Source: Pedobacter sp. MC2016-24 (GTDB lineage: Bacteria > Bacteroidota > Bacteroidia > Sphingobacteriales > Sphingobacteriaceae). From it: a stretch of DNA of 64,000 nucleotides. The notes below the pieces were generated by a model, which had not been told where the DNA came from, made no database searches, and saw nothing but the letters and a program-made list of their open reading frames with translations. This document shows, piece after piece, positions 19,329-28,252 of this stretch. Made by a program: the position numbers and the translations under genes. The first letter of the stretch is position 1, and each line of letters begins with the position of its first letter. The DNA is taken from the NCBI RefSeq assembly GCF_015223055.1, contig NZ_JADFBX010000003.1, forward strand, positions 62,001-126,000, in the 5' to 3' direction.

Positions 19329-20519
19329 ATGAATTTCTATAGCCGTAATATATATGCTGCATTGTCACAACATCTAAATACCAAGCAAATTACCGTGCTG
19401 ACAGGGATGAGACGAACAGGTAAAACAACACTGGTAAAGCAGTTAATGCAAGATACTGTCATTACACAGAAATACTATTTTGACCTGGAACGCATGGATA
19501 ATCGTACACTGTTTTCAGAGCCAAATTACGAAACTATCATTTACGCGCTTACGCAACAGGGCGCAAATTTTAAAGAAAAAGTATTGATAGCCATTGACGA
19601 AATTCAACTGGTGCCCAATTTACCGAGCGTACTAAAATATCTTTATGATACTTATGATATCAAGTTCATTGTGACAGGCTCAAGTGCATACTACATGAAG
19701 AACATGTTCTCTGAGTCTTTAGCGGGACGGAAAAAGCTCTTTGAAGTATATCCGCTTAGCTTCAATGAATTGCTTTCTTTTAATGGTATAATAATCGCTC
19801 CGCTTCCACTGGAAAAGCAAGGGCTATTTGTCAAGTCAGAATACGAGCGTTTAAAGAATTACTATGAGACCTATATCAACTACGGGGGCTTCCCTGAGGT
19901 AGTTTTGGCAACTTCAATTGCAGAAAAAAGTGATATGATTCAGGATATCATCAGTTCTTATATCAATTTTGATATTGCTTTACTCTCGGATATCCGTAAT
20001 CCAGCCAATCTTTATAAATTGATGAGGTTGTTAGCGGTGCGCATTGGAACTAAACTAGATGTCTCCAAGTTGACCAGCCTGACTGGAATATCCAGGCCAA
20101 CTGTAGAAAATTATTTGGATTTGCTAGAGCAAAGCTATTTGATTAGGACGATTCCTGTGCTATCCAAGAGTCCGGATAGAGAAATCACAAAAGCAAGAAA
20201 AATTTACTTTTTGGATAATGGAATTGCTTCTGCCTCCGCTGAGGCGGGGAGTGGAGCGTTATTTGAGAATGCTGTATTTAACCAATTGTTACATCATGGT
20301 GACATTGCCTATTATCAATTAAAAACAGGAAAGGAAATTGATTTTATCCTTAATGGTGAAATTTGCTTTGAGGTGAAAGAGACTGCGACAGAGGCCGACC
20401 TGAGAAATTTGAAAGCCATTTCTGGAAATTTAGCTATCGATAAAGGCTATGTAATAGGAAGACATCCAGCGAAATTATTTGACGGGTATATATGGGGCGG
20501 ATTTATACAACATATATAG
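19329..20519 (+). CDS. AAA-family ATPase with DUF4143 C-terminus
   Basis: The protein has 396 residues from the ATG at 19329; an upstream TTG at 19305 is unlikely because it overlaps a possible -7 box, TATTTTTG at 19300-19307. The Walker A motif is GMRRTGKTTLVKQ (Lys32) and Walker B is VLIAIDEIQLVP. Further motifs are FIVTGSSAYYM and AGRKKLFEVYPLSFNELL. The DUF4143 C-terminal domain ends with a nuclease-like GKEIDFILNGEICFEVKE. These ATPases are widespread solitary genes, often in variable genome regions, with no settled function. It stands alone between the terminator and a decayed AraC gene. Confidence 0.88.
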   Translation: MNFYSRNIYAALSQHLNTKQITVLTGMRRTGKTTLVKQLMQDTVITQKYYFDLERMDNRTLFSEPNYETIIYALTQQGANFKEKVLIAIDEIQLVPNLPSVLKYLYDTYDIKFIVTGSSAYYMKNMFSESLAGRKKLFEVYPLSFNELLSFNGIIIAPLPLEKQGLFVKSEYERLKNYYETYINYGGFPEVVLATSIAEKSDMIQDIISSYINFDIALLSDIRNPANLYKLMRLLAVRIGTKLDVSKLTSLTGISRPTVENYLDLLEQSYLIRTIPVLSKSPDREITKARKIYFLDNGIASASAEAGSGALFENAVFNQLLHHGDIAYYQLKTGKEIDFILNGEICFEVKETATEADLRNLKAISGNLAIDKGYVIGRHPAKLFDGYIWGGFIQHI

Positions 20520-20520
20520 A

Positions 20521-20640
20521 TTACGTATTTCGCTCTTGCAGGTATTGGCTCGGGGTCTTACCAAACTCTTTCTTAAATGCTTTGGTAAATAAGACTGGGT
20601 TTGAATGCTGTATAAACTCTCCGATCGACAGAAAGTTACG
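20521..20640 (-). pseudogene. Remnant of an AraC-family regulator (C-terminal helix-turn-helix only)
   Basis: Read leftward, the frame ending in TAA at 20523-20521 gives LFTKAFKKEFGKTPSQYL preceded by IGEFIQHSNP. This is the second helix-turn-helix and C-terminus of an AraC-family protein. The first helix-turn-helix and the ligand-binding part are absent. The frame runs upstream into the neighbouring response regulator gene in a different phase, with no start codon. It is best explained as the tail of a deleted gene. Confidence 0.65.
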
Positions 20641-20687
20641 TAAAATTTTTTGGCAATCAGACGGATGTATGGTAATATAAGAAGTCC

Positions 20688-21056
20688 CTAACCTAAGGCC
20701 GATGTTACCTTTTGCTCCAGATCATCCAATTCAAAAGGTTTTGACAGAAAGCCATCTGCACGGGCTTCCCTGGCGAGCCTTTCTATATCACTGTTTGCCG
20801 AAAAATAAATCACAGGAATGTGTTTCAAGTGCTCTGATGCCTTAAGGGTATTTGTGGCCACAATACCACCATCGACAGGTATCCAGTTGTCCATCAGAAT
20901 GACATCCGGATTTATGGAAGCGACTCGCTCTTCTATGTCCCGGCAGTCTGTAAATACAGAAACTTCCCATCCTTTATCTTCAAGCACGAATTGACAGATG
21001 GATAAAATATCCTGATCATCATCAAAAATTATAATCTTCTTTGTTTTGTTTGCCAT
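20688..21056 (-). CDS. Single-domain response regulator
   Basis: This 122-residue CheY-like receiver domain has an acidic pocket at Asp12-14, the phosphoacceptor Asp56 in ILMDNWIP, and a conserved FLSKPFELDDL near the C-terminus. It has no output domain, so it probably acts by protein contact or as a phosphorelay intermediate. One base separates its start from the stop of the CheB-CheR kinase gene, so that kinase is the obvious phosphodonor. Confidence 0.92.
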   Translation of the reverse strand: MANKTKKIIIFDDDQDILSICQFVLEDKGWEVSVFTDCRDIEERVASINPDVILMDNWIPVDGGIVATNTLKASEHLKHIPVIYFSANSDIERLAREARADGFLSKPFELDDLEQKVTSALG

Positions 21057-21057
21057 G

Positions 21058-24000
21058 TTAACTATTCTTCAACGGGATTCTAAACCAGAATTCAGATCCT
21101 TTTTGTTCTTCACTTTCTACCCCAATTGTACCACCATGCCGCCTGACGATTTCAGATGAAATGTACAATCCCAATCCCAGCCCGGCAAAAACATAAGATG
21201 ATTCCTGAACCCTGAAAAACCGGTCAAAAACCATTTCCTTTTTATCTTTTGGGATGCCAATTCCAAAATCTTTTACCGTTACTTTAATGGTATCGCCTTC
21301 AACCTGGGTATAAATTTCTACTAGCTTTTCATTTGGAGAGTATTTGATCGCATTGGATAGTAAATTTCCGATCACCTGCTCCAGCCGTAATTTATCAGCG
21401 TTAACCAGCACATCGTCTATTTTTTTCAATACAATCTGGTGGCCATCCATTCGCTGTACATCGTCTATGCATTCCAGCAACAGTTCGCTGATGCTGAAAT
21501 CGGAAAAATTAAATTCCATCTTGCCGGCCTGTATTTTGGTAACATCCAGCAAATCGTCCACAAGGGTGGTCAGTTTGCCTACCTGCCTATTGGCCTTATC
21601 TATAAAACCGAATGTCCTGGCATCAGATTCCTCTTTTTGCATCAGTCGCATAGCGATTTGCAAGGACCCCTTTATACTGGTAATCGGGGTTTTTAATTCA
21701 TGACTGGCGATACTCATAAACTCATCCTTTTTCTGCATGAGGTCTTTTGTAGCCTGCTGAGCCAAAATCAGGTCTGTCACATCAAACCCAAAAAATGCAA
21801 TCCCGTTAATGGTATTGTCTTCGGCATAGAGTGGTGTGAAAATCACATCGAACCATTTATCTGTATTTGCATTGGTCAATCGATCTACCTTGTGGATATA
21901 AACTGCCTTGCCTATATAGGATTGTCCACTTTCCATCACTCCCCGCTCAATTTCTGCAAATTCCGGATTGTAATGTGGTACGTTAAGTTCCTCAATGGAT
22001 TTGCCAATGTAATCCTTTAGCCCATAAAATGCTTCAAATGCCTGGTTTGCAAATTCAAATACAAGTAATGGCCCTTTGCGGATACTGATTAGTGCAGGGG
22101 CATTTTTGAACACGGCAAAAAATTCCTCTTGTTGCTTTTGAACAAGCTCCTGCAATTCCATGAGCCTGGTTATGTCCACAATAGATCCTACCATGCGGTA
22201 AGGCATCTGCAAATCATCTAGCAATATGCTGCCCCGATCCAGGATGATGACATATGTTCCATCCGATTTTCTGAATCTGTACTCCGCAGACCATTGTTCG
22301 TCTTTATTGTTGATCGCTTCATTTACGCCTTTCTTTACGCGCTCCCGATCATCAGGATGTATGTTTTCAAACCAAAAATCAATATTTGAGGTCTGTCCGT
22401 TTAAGCTATATCCAAACATTGTCGAGAAATTCTCACTCCTCCAGATGATATTGTTCACCAGGTTCCAGTCCCAGATGGTATCGTTGGTGGCATGCGACAC
22501 CTGGTTGAACCTTTCCTCACTTTCCGAGAGTCTGCGTGTCCGTTCGCTCACTTTTCCTTCCAAATCCCGATTCAGTTCCTTTAAATTTTCCCTCGCAGTA
22601 ATCAGTTCGTTATAATTTTTCCTCAACTTCTGCTCTGCGGCCTTTCTTTCGGTTATATTGGTTAAGGTGGCCACAAACCCATCCGACATTTTAACAACCA
22701 CCAGGTGAAACCAGTTCAGGTCGGGCAATTGCATTTCTGTTTGCAGAACGTTTTGCTTCTCAACCACGTTAATAAATTTATTGAACAGGCTGCCTTTTGA
22801 CAATTCGGGCAATTGTTTTTGCAATGAAACATTCGAGAGTTCTTCTGCTTTCTTGTTCAAAAATGCTTTGGCCGCATTGTTGTAAGCTATACACCTGAAG
22901 TCAATGATGATATTGTCTGCATTTCGCTCTGCCGAGAAGGCCAGAATCCCGTTGGTACTGGCATTAAATACGCCATTGATCATGTTGTTCAGTTCCGTCA
23001 CCTGTGAGATATCCACAAAGGTGATCACCACGCCATCTATGGTTTTATCCTTGCGCAGATATGGCATGACCCGCATCAGACTTCTGTTGCCATTTTTGAG
23101 TAACACTTCTTTTTCAATAACCGCATGATTCAAAAGGACAGTCCGGATATCTGAAATGAAATTTTCAGATTTGATGTTGTTGGATATTTGTTCGATTGAA
23201 CGTCCGATATCGGGCTCAATCAAATTCACCATACTTACCGCTGCAGGATTGAATTTACGGATATACAATCTGCTGTCCAAAAAGATCTGACCAATTTCTG
23301 CACTTCTAAAATAGTTATCCAGGTCATCGTTCAATTCCACCAGTTCCTTAATTTTCATCTGGTGTTCCGTATTTAGCGTATGCAATTCCTCATTCAGGGA
23401 TTGCAACTCTTCATTGCTTGACTGTAATTCTTCATTGGAGGAGAGCAGTTCCTCGTTGGTAGACTGCAATTCTTCATTGGTTGTTTCCATTTCCTCCACA
23501 GCCATTTGCAGGTTGTTTCTTGTCTCGCTCAGCTCTGCTTCGAGTTCATATATATATTCACTGTGCAATTCGCCCGGAACCTCTGAGAAGGTTAGTCCAG
23601 CTTGTTGTGATACTGATTCCATCAAGCTTTCTCCCAATACAATCATGGTGTATTGCATTTCATGACCATGGCCTGGGGGTTGAATGGAGATATTTAGAAA
23701 TACCTCGTTTTCATCGCTTTTGATTCTGATGCGGTTTAAATGCGTTTTTTTATTTTCCTTCCAGGCTTTCCGCAGAGAAGCATTTAATACAAGGCCCACT
23801 TCACGCGGTACCATTTTCAATAAATTCAGTTCAATTTTTTTCTCCGGCAGCGAAAGGAATTTTTTGTAATTGCCGACCACATCTTTGATCATATAGTCCT
23901 TGTCTATAAAAATCCCTACGTAACCCAATTCTTCGGTAATGAATGTATTGAAATCTTTCTCGATTGTGGTTAACGGTGGTTCAGAAACCGCAACCTTTTT

Positions 24001-25509
24001 TTTCTCCTGTGGCTGGGGGATATGGCCCACATTCGTGTAGGTATTGAATGTAGAATAACTGATTTGTCCCGATTTCTGATATAATTTCCATTTGGAATCA
24101 AGTTCCGTAAGTCCTTGTTTTAAAGCTACTGCCGTTTCGCTGCTGCCTAATAATAAGTAACCACCTTGTACAAGTGAGAAGTGAAAGGTAGACAATATCT
24201 TTTGCTGTAGCAAAGGATTCACATAGATGAGCATATTGCGGCAGGTTACCAAATCATTTTTGATAAAAGGTGGTGATTTGATGACGTCATGCTTTGCAAA
24301 AACCAGCTGCTTCCGGATTTGGGGCAATACTCCAAAATATTTACCTTCCTGCAAAAAATATTTTTCGAAAAGCGCTTGCGGTATCTCTTTCGCGCTAGCT
24401 AAAGGAAACTGGTTTCTTGAAGCAATTTCTATACTCTTATCATCTATGTCGGTAGCAAAAATCTTTACATCAAGGTCACGACCTGAATTTTGCAGATATT
24501 CGTAAACCAATACCGCAATAGAATAAGCCTCTTGTCCGGTGCTACAGGCACATACCCAGATCTTCAAGGTTTCGCCATTGTTCTTACGATCTATCAGGTC
24601 GGGCAAAATTTTGCTGGACAGCAGTTCAAAGGCCTGCTCGTCCCTGAAAAATTTGGTTACCCCAATCAGAAAATCCTGCCCAAGAACCCTTACTTCCTCG
24701 GGGTCGGTACGCAGCAAGTCCACGTAGGCATGGAGTGTTGTTGTTCCCTTTTCGTTCATCCTTCGTCCTATACGTCTGATGATGGTCGGGGTTTTATATA
24801 AATTAAAGTCGTTGCCACTAAACCTATGTACCAGCGTAAAAATCTCGTCAAGCAGCAACTCATCCACTTTTCCATCTTCCAGAATTTTGATCGGTTCTTC
24901 ATCAATAAAATTGAACAGGTCAATACTCATCAATGAAGGTGCCGTAATGTAGTCTGCATAACCCGATGCAATGGCGCTGTTAGGCATGCCATCAAACTTG
25001 GCGGTAGCCGGATCCTGAACCATCACCATGCCACCACTTTCCTTAATGGCCTCTATTCCTTTTGTTCCATCCGTTCCGGTACCCGAAAGGATTACGGCTA
25101 TGGCTTTGTCTTTTTTATCCTGCGCCAGACTCTGTAAAAAGATATCTATGGCTGTATTGGGTGCCTTAACGATGGATTTATCGGCCAACCTGAGTTTTCC
25201 GTGACGCACAGTCATCGTTTTGTTATTTGGGATGATGTAAATGCAATCCTGTTGGATCATCATGTCATTACCTGCTTCAAAAACCTTCATGTGGGTATGT
25301 TTTGAAACCAGCTCAACAAGCAGACTTTTATAGTCTGGCGACAGGTGTTGTATAACAATATAGGAAAAGCTGTTGCTGCCAGGCATATTGTCAAAAAATT
25401 CATGAATGGCTTCCAATCCCCCGGCAGAAGCGCCAATTGCAACAATATACCTGTCGTTAGGCATTGGTTTCAATGCTCCGTTTGCTGTTCCATTCGCTTT
25501 CTTCCCCAT
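21058..25509 (-). CDS. CheB-CheR-PAS hybrid sensor histidine kinase
   Basis: The protein has 1483 residues from the ATG at 25509. An in-frame ATG at 25674 would overlap the preceding phytochrome gene by 160 nt and lacks family similarity. The order begins with a CheB-type methylesterase (about 18-200; Ser28 in GASAGG, His55 in IQHLSPD, Asp147 in SGTGTDG, so the triad is intact). A CheR-type methyltransferase follows (about 215-480; GVTKFFRDEQAFE, CACSTGQEAYS, TCRNMLIYVN). Next come a PAS region, a heptad coiled coil, and three to four PAS domains. HisKA (His1270 in ASHELKTPITSIKG) and HATPase (DFGIGIPKDKKE, AGLGLGLYIS) complete it. Such proteins lack known chemoreceptor substrates. Here the upstream gene is a photosensor and the downstream one a receiver. 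Confidence 0.92.
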   Translation of the reverse strand: MGKKANGTANGALKPMPNDRYIVAIGASAGGLEAIHEFFDNMPGSNSFSYIVIQHLSPDYKSLLVELVSKHTHMKVFEAGNDMMIQQDCIYIIPNNKTMTVRHGKLRLADKSIVKAPNTAIDIFLQSLAQDKKDKAIAVILSGTGTDGTKGIEAIKESGGMVMVQDPATAKFDGMPNSAIASGYADYITAPSLMSIDLFNFIDEEPIKILEDGKVDELLLDEIFTLVHRFSGNDFNLYKTPTIIRRIGRRMNEKGTTTLHAYVDLLRTDPEEVRVLGQDFLIGVTKFFRDEQAFELLSSKILPDLIDRKNNGETLKIWVCACSTGQEAYSIAVLVYEYLQNSGRDLDVKIFATDIDDKSIEIASRNQFPLASAKEIPQALFEKYFLQEGKYFGVLPQIRKQLVFAKHDVIKSPPFIKNDLVTCRNMLIYVNPLLQQKILSTFHFSLVQGGYLLLGSSETAVALKQGLTELDSKWKLYQKSGQISYSTFNTYTNVGHIPQPQEKKKVAVSEPPLTTIEKDFNTFITEELGYVGIFIDKDYMIKDVVGNYKKFLSLPEKKIELNLLKMVPREVGLVLNASLRKAWKENKKTHLNRIRIKSDENEVFLNISIQPPGHGHEMQYTMIVLGESLMESVSQQAGLTFSEVPGELHSEYIYELEAELSETRNNLQMAVEEMETTNEELQSTNEELLSSNEELQSSNEELQSLNEELHTLNTEHQMKIKELVELNDDLDNYFRSAEIGQIFLDSRLYIRKFNPAAVSMVNLIEPDIGRSIEQISNNIKSENFISDIRTVLLNHAVIEKEVLLKNGNRSLMRVMPYLRKDKTIDGVVITFVDISQVTELNNMINGVFNASTNGILAFSAERNADNIIIDFRCIAYNNAAKAFLNKKAEELSNVSLQKQLPELSKGSLFNKFINVVEKQNVLQTEMQLPDLNWFHLVVVKMSDGFVATLTNITERKAAEQKLRKNYNELITARENLKELNRDLEGKVSERTRRLSESEERFNQVSHATNDTIWDWNLVNNIIWRSENFSTMFGYSLNGQTSNIDFWFENIHPDDRERVKKGVNEAINNKDEQWSAEYRFRKSDGTYVIILDRGSILLDDLQMPYRMVGSIVDITRLMELQELVQKQQEEFFAVFKNAPALISIRKGPLLVFEFANQAFEAFYGLKDYIGKSIEELNVPHYNPEFAEIERGVMESGQSYIGKAVYIHKVDRLTNANTDKWFDVIFTPLYAEDNTINGIAFFGFDVTDLILAQQATKDLMQKKDEFMSIASHELKTPITSIKGSLQIAMRLMQKEESDARTFGFIDKANRQVGKLTTLVDDLLDVTKIQAGKMEFNFSDFSISELLLECIDDVQRMDGHQIVLKKIDDVLVNADKLRLEQVIGNLLSNAIKYSPNEKLVEIYTQVEGDTIKVTVKDFGIGIPKDKKEMVFDRFFRVQESSYVFAGLGLGLYISSEIVRRHGGTIGVESEEQKGSEFWFRIPLKNS
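23381..23490 (-). repeat. 21-bp periodic repeat encoding a heptad coiled coil
   Basis: Five consecutive heptads of the type NEELQSS (NEELQST, NEELLSS, NEELQSS, NEELQSL, NEELHTL) lie between a PAS region and the next PAS domain of the CheB-CheR kinase. They form a signalling helix, and at DNA level a degenerate 21-bp period. This element is common in CheB-CheR kinases of this type. Confidence 0.8.
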
Positions 25510-25513
25510 CAAA

Positions 25514-27049
25514 TTAAATATATAATTGTTTTGTTCTGAATTCAAAAAGGAAGCTCCGTAAGGTTTCTGCGAGTTCCAATTCCTCGTTTTTCCATGGTTT
25601 GGAATGGTTTCGAATCTCCTGTTTCCAGAGCTTAAACGAATTCCTTGGATGGTAATTCTTTCCGTCAGCATCAAACTTGATGGCCTGATCAGGATCTCCG
25701 CCCCAGTTGATCGTTTCTACAACCTCCGGTCTCAGGCAAACCAGGTAATCACCTTTGTCGTTGTCAATTGGAATCACCAGAACACCACTGCCGATGTTTG
25801 AAAATACACTTGCATCATCGAAATCGGCTGTGAAGTAGCTGGTTGAATGAATTCTTGTGATGTTTTTGCCCTGAAGCCACAGGTGTATGTCCTCAATTGA
25901 ATTGGATTTCGGCACCTGGCCAATGGTTTCAATATTCCCATTTAAATATATGATCGCACCACCGGCATCAAACATATCTAACACATTGGTGTCGTCCTCC
26001 CGGAAAAGCCCGCCAATGATGTCATTTTTTGCATAAATCTGGTCAATCAAAGCGCTGCGGTCAAAATGCATTTGGGCGATGTGTACAGACTTCTTTTGAT
26101 CAATCAGTATAGATATTCTGTTGGAAATTACGGTTGACAGCCATTCAAAAATCGAACAGATTTCCTGATCCAGGTACAGTTTGGTCATGTGGTGGCAGGA
26201 AATCAATCCCCAAAGTTGTTCGTCCTTGATGATCCGGATCGACATAGATGCCATGATTCCCATATTTTTCATATACTCGAGATGTACCCCTGGAACGCCG
26301 CGCAAATTGCAGTGCGAGAGATCAATAAAGGAATTTTTAACTGGGTTGAGTATCGGGTATAGGGCAACAGGGATATAATCCCTATTGGGTATAAGTCGGT
26401 ATGGGTTTTTTAAATACAACTGCCTGGCTTGTTTAGGGATGTCAGAAGCTGGAAATGTCTGTCCCAGATAAGCTTCTAGTCTATGGTCTTTTTCTTCCGC
26501 GATCACTGTGCCGTTCCAGTTTTCATCAAATTGATACATCAACACGCCATCGAAACCCGATATCCTACGAAGTTCATGGACGGTAACCTCAGCTACTTCA
26601 GCCAGGTTATGGGCATGGTCCAACAGACTTGTAAATTGTTTCACCTCCTGGAACACGTCAAAAAAAGTACGATCTGTTCCCTTGGTATGTTGCTCTATTT
26701 CTATGATCACCAGATCATCGACAAAATGTAGTAGACAAAGTACTGATAACTGGACACCATTCTTGTTGATAAATAGTGTTAAATGAACTTTGTCTTTTGG
26801 TTTTTTAGCGGCGATGTGTTGTAATTTTTCAAAATCCGGCTTAGAACAAAAATTGGCAAATGGCTTACCGATACAATCTTTCAACTCCAAATTTAACAGT
26901 TCTGAGCAGTTTTCGCTCACTTGTATCATTGTAAAGTTCTGCAAATCCAGGACCACAAGATAGCCATGATCCTGTATCCTGTTTATGTGATGGATCGGAA
27001 TACTTCCGCAAAATTCAGAATCGTAATTTTTTATTTCAGCCATAATCAT
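25514..27049 (-). CDS. Kinase-less bacteriophytochrome photosensory protein (PAS-GAF-PHY)
   Basis: This 511-residue protein ends right after the PHY domain, so it is a photosensory module without its own kinase. Cys14, in SEFCGSIPIHHI, aligns with the biliverdin-binding Cys. The GAF domain has FPASDIPKQARQLYL, and GVPGVHLEYMKNMG keeps the pocket His. GLISCHH is present, and the PHY tongue has PRNSFKLW (the PRxSFxxW motif). A red/far-red sensor is therefore predicted. Four bases separate its stop from the start of the CheB-CheR histidine kinase, which is the likely output partner. A second ATG two codons in (27043) is an alternative start. Confidence 0.9.
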   Translation of the reverse strand: MIMAEIKNYDSEFCGSIPIHHINRIQDHGYLVVLDLQNFTMIQVSENCSELLNLELKDCIGKPFANFCSKPDFEKLQHIAAKKPKDKVHLTLFINKNGVQLSVLCLLHFVDDLVIIEIEQHTKGTDRTFFDVFQEVKQFTSLLDHAHNLAEVAEVTVHELRRISGFDGVLMYQFDENWNGTVIAEEKDHRLEAYLGQTFPASDIPKQARQLYLKNPYRLIPNRDYIPVALYPILNPVKNSFIDLSHCNLRGVPGVHLEYMKNMGIMASMSIRIIKDEQLWGLISCHHMTKLYLDQEICSIFEWLSTVISNRISILIDQKKSVHIAQMHFDRSALIDQIYAKNDIIGGLFREDDTNVLDMFDAGGAIIYLNGNIETIGQVPKSNSIEDIHLWLQGKNITRIHSTSYFTADFDDASVFSNIGSGVLVIPIDNDKGDYLVCLRPEVVETINWGGDPDQAIKFDADGKNYHPRNSFKLWKQEIRNHSKPWKNEELELAETLRSFLFEFRTKQLYI

Positions 27050-27379
27050 ATTTCTCTACAAAAAAATGTACCAATTAGTTTTATGAGCCGTCAGTTATCA
27101 GTAATTTTTTTGCAAAATATGTAAAACGAAGCTTTTTTTAAGTAACAAAAATGCTTTTATGCCAACTGAATTTTTTTTTAAATGCATTGGGAGCCTGCTA
27201 AAGAACGATCCTGAGCATAAAGTAGCGGCGACCAAAATAATCGCAGAATGACGATTTGCATGAAATTCAGGGAGATGGCCTGCATAAAAAACATCTGAGA
27301 TTTGGCTACAATAAACCAGTTATTGACTACATCAATAAGCCATTTAAGGGGGCAATTTTGTATCATTAAATTTCAAGCT
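27050..27379. other. 330-nt divergent intergenic region between phytochrome and dehydrogenase genes
   Basis: It should hold the two divergent promoters, but no convincing -33/-7 pair was found. The only coding-like piece is a 30-codon frame at 27159-27251 on the plus strand, starting MPTEFFF and ending ATKIIAE. Its composition looks protein-like, but no homologue is recognised and it may be chance or a remnant. Confidence 0.5.
27159..27251 (+). CDS. Possible 30-residue small protein
   Basis: ATG at 27159, TGA at 27249-27251. The peptide has a hydrophobic start and a charged middle (LLKNDPEHKVAATKIIAE). No family is recognised and no clear promoter is seen. It is listed only because its residue composition is more protein-like than typical intergenic frames. 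Confidence 0.2.
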   Translation: MPTEFFFKCIGSLLKNDPEHKVAATKIIAE

Positions 27380-28234
27380 ATGACAACTGAAAAACAAAAT
27401 GACAAAGTATGGTTCGTTACCGGGGCATCCAAAGGATTAGGTGCTGATTTGGTTCAGCGATTAATTGGGGAAGGTTACCTGGTAGCTGCAACCTCCAGAA
27501 ACAAACTAGCGCTCATTAACCTGATTGGTGAGCAGGAGAACTTCCTGCCGCTGATGATGGACGTAACCAGTAATGCTGATGTTAAAAATGCCGTCCAGCA
27601 AGCAATTACCAGATTCGGACGAATTGATGTGGTGGTCAATAACGCGGGATACAGCCAGATTGGCGCCATAGAAGAACTAACACCCGAAGAGGTACAGAAA
27701 AATTTCGATGTCAATGTATTCGGACCATTACATGTGATCCGCAATGTAGCGCCCCATTTAAGAGCGCAAGGTTCAGGACACATCTTTAATATTGCTTCTA
27801 TAGGCGGTTTCGTTGGTAATTTTCCAGCCTTCGGAATCTACTGCGCCACCAAATTTGCGATGGCAGGATATACAGAGGCTCTGGCTGTTGAATTAGCGCC
27901 CTTCGGAATACATACCACGCTTATTTATCCGGGCTACTTCAGGACTAACTTTTTGGAAAAAGATTCTGCCATGGTCCCTGCTCATCCCATATCGGCCTAC
28001 GCCAATGTGAGGGAACAAGAAGCACAACATCTGGATGAGATCAATGGCAATCAGCCCAATGATTCCAAAAAGGCCGCTACAGTTTTTATCGCATTAAGCA
28101 AACAAGAACAGCCTCCGGTTCATTTCTTTATGGGCCTTGGTGCTTCAGATTTTGTGAAAGCAAAGCTCAGTGTTATTGAACAAGCGCTGATTGATCATGC
28201 AGAACTTGCCGAATCAACAGCAATTACGTATTAA
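27380..28234 (+). CDS. SDR-family oxidoreductase
   Basis: The protein has 284 residues from the ATG at 27380; the frame extends upstream, but those 26 codons lack family character. Classical short-chain dehydrogenase features are present: the nucleotide-binding FVTGASKGLGADL near the N-terminus, NNAGYSQIGAIEELTPEE, Ser in FNIASIGGF, and the catalytic Tyr-x-x-x-Lys in YCATKFAMAGYTEALA. The substrate is unknown. Eighteen bases downstream lies an AraC-type regulator gene on the same strand, probably a co-transcribed regulator. Confidence 0.92.
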   Translation: MTTEKQNDKVWFVTGASKGLGADLVQRLIGEGYLVAATSRNKLALINLIGEQENFLPLMMDVTSNADVKNAVQQAITRFGRIDVVVNNAGYSQIGAIEELTPEEVQKNFDVNVFGPLHVIRNVAPHLRAQGSGHIFNIASIGGFVGNFPAFGIYCATKFAMAGYTEALAVELAPFGIHTTLIYPGYFRTNFLEKDSAMVPAHPISAYANVREQEAQHLDEINGNQPNDSKKAATVFIALSKQEQPPVHFFMGLGASDFVKAKLSVIEQALIDHAELAESTAITY

Positions 28235-28252
28235 AATTTAGTATATTAGATC

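Noticed and set aside
20492..20680. 62-codon plus-strand frame after the ATPase gene
   Set aside because: It overlaps the end of the ATPase gene, and its opposite strand carries a clear AraC C-terminus, so this frame is the shadow.
22226..22615. 129-codon plus-strand frame opposite the CheB-CheR kinase gene
   Set aside because: It lies fully inside a well-supported gene on the other strand and has no domain or gene-like context. Several similar antisense frames here share this explanation.
23381..23490. Short regular repeat considered as CRISPR or minisatellite
   Set aside because: Period is 21 bp, in frame, and encodes a typical coiled coil in a conserved protein.
25509..25674. Longer CheB-CheR kinase start at 25674, or a broken phytochrome-kinase fusion
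   Set aside because: The 55 extra residues overlap the phytochrome C-terminus in another frame and have no CheB similarity. Both genes have clean ends, so a frameshifted fusion is not needed.
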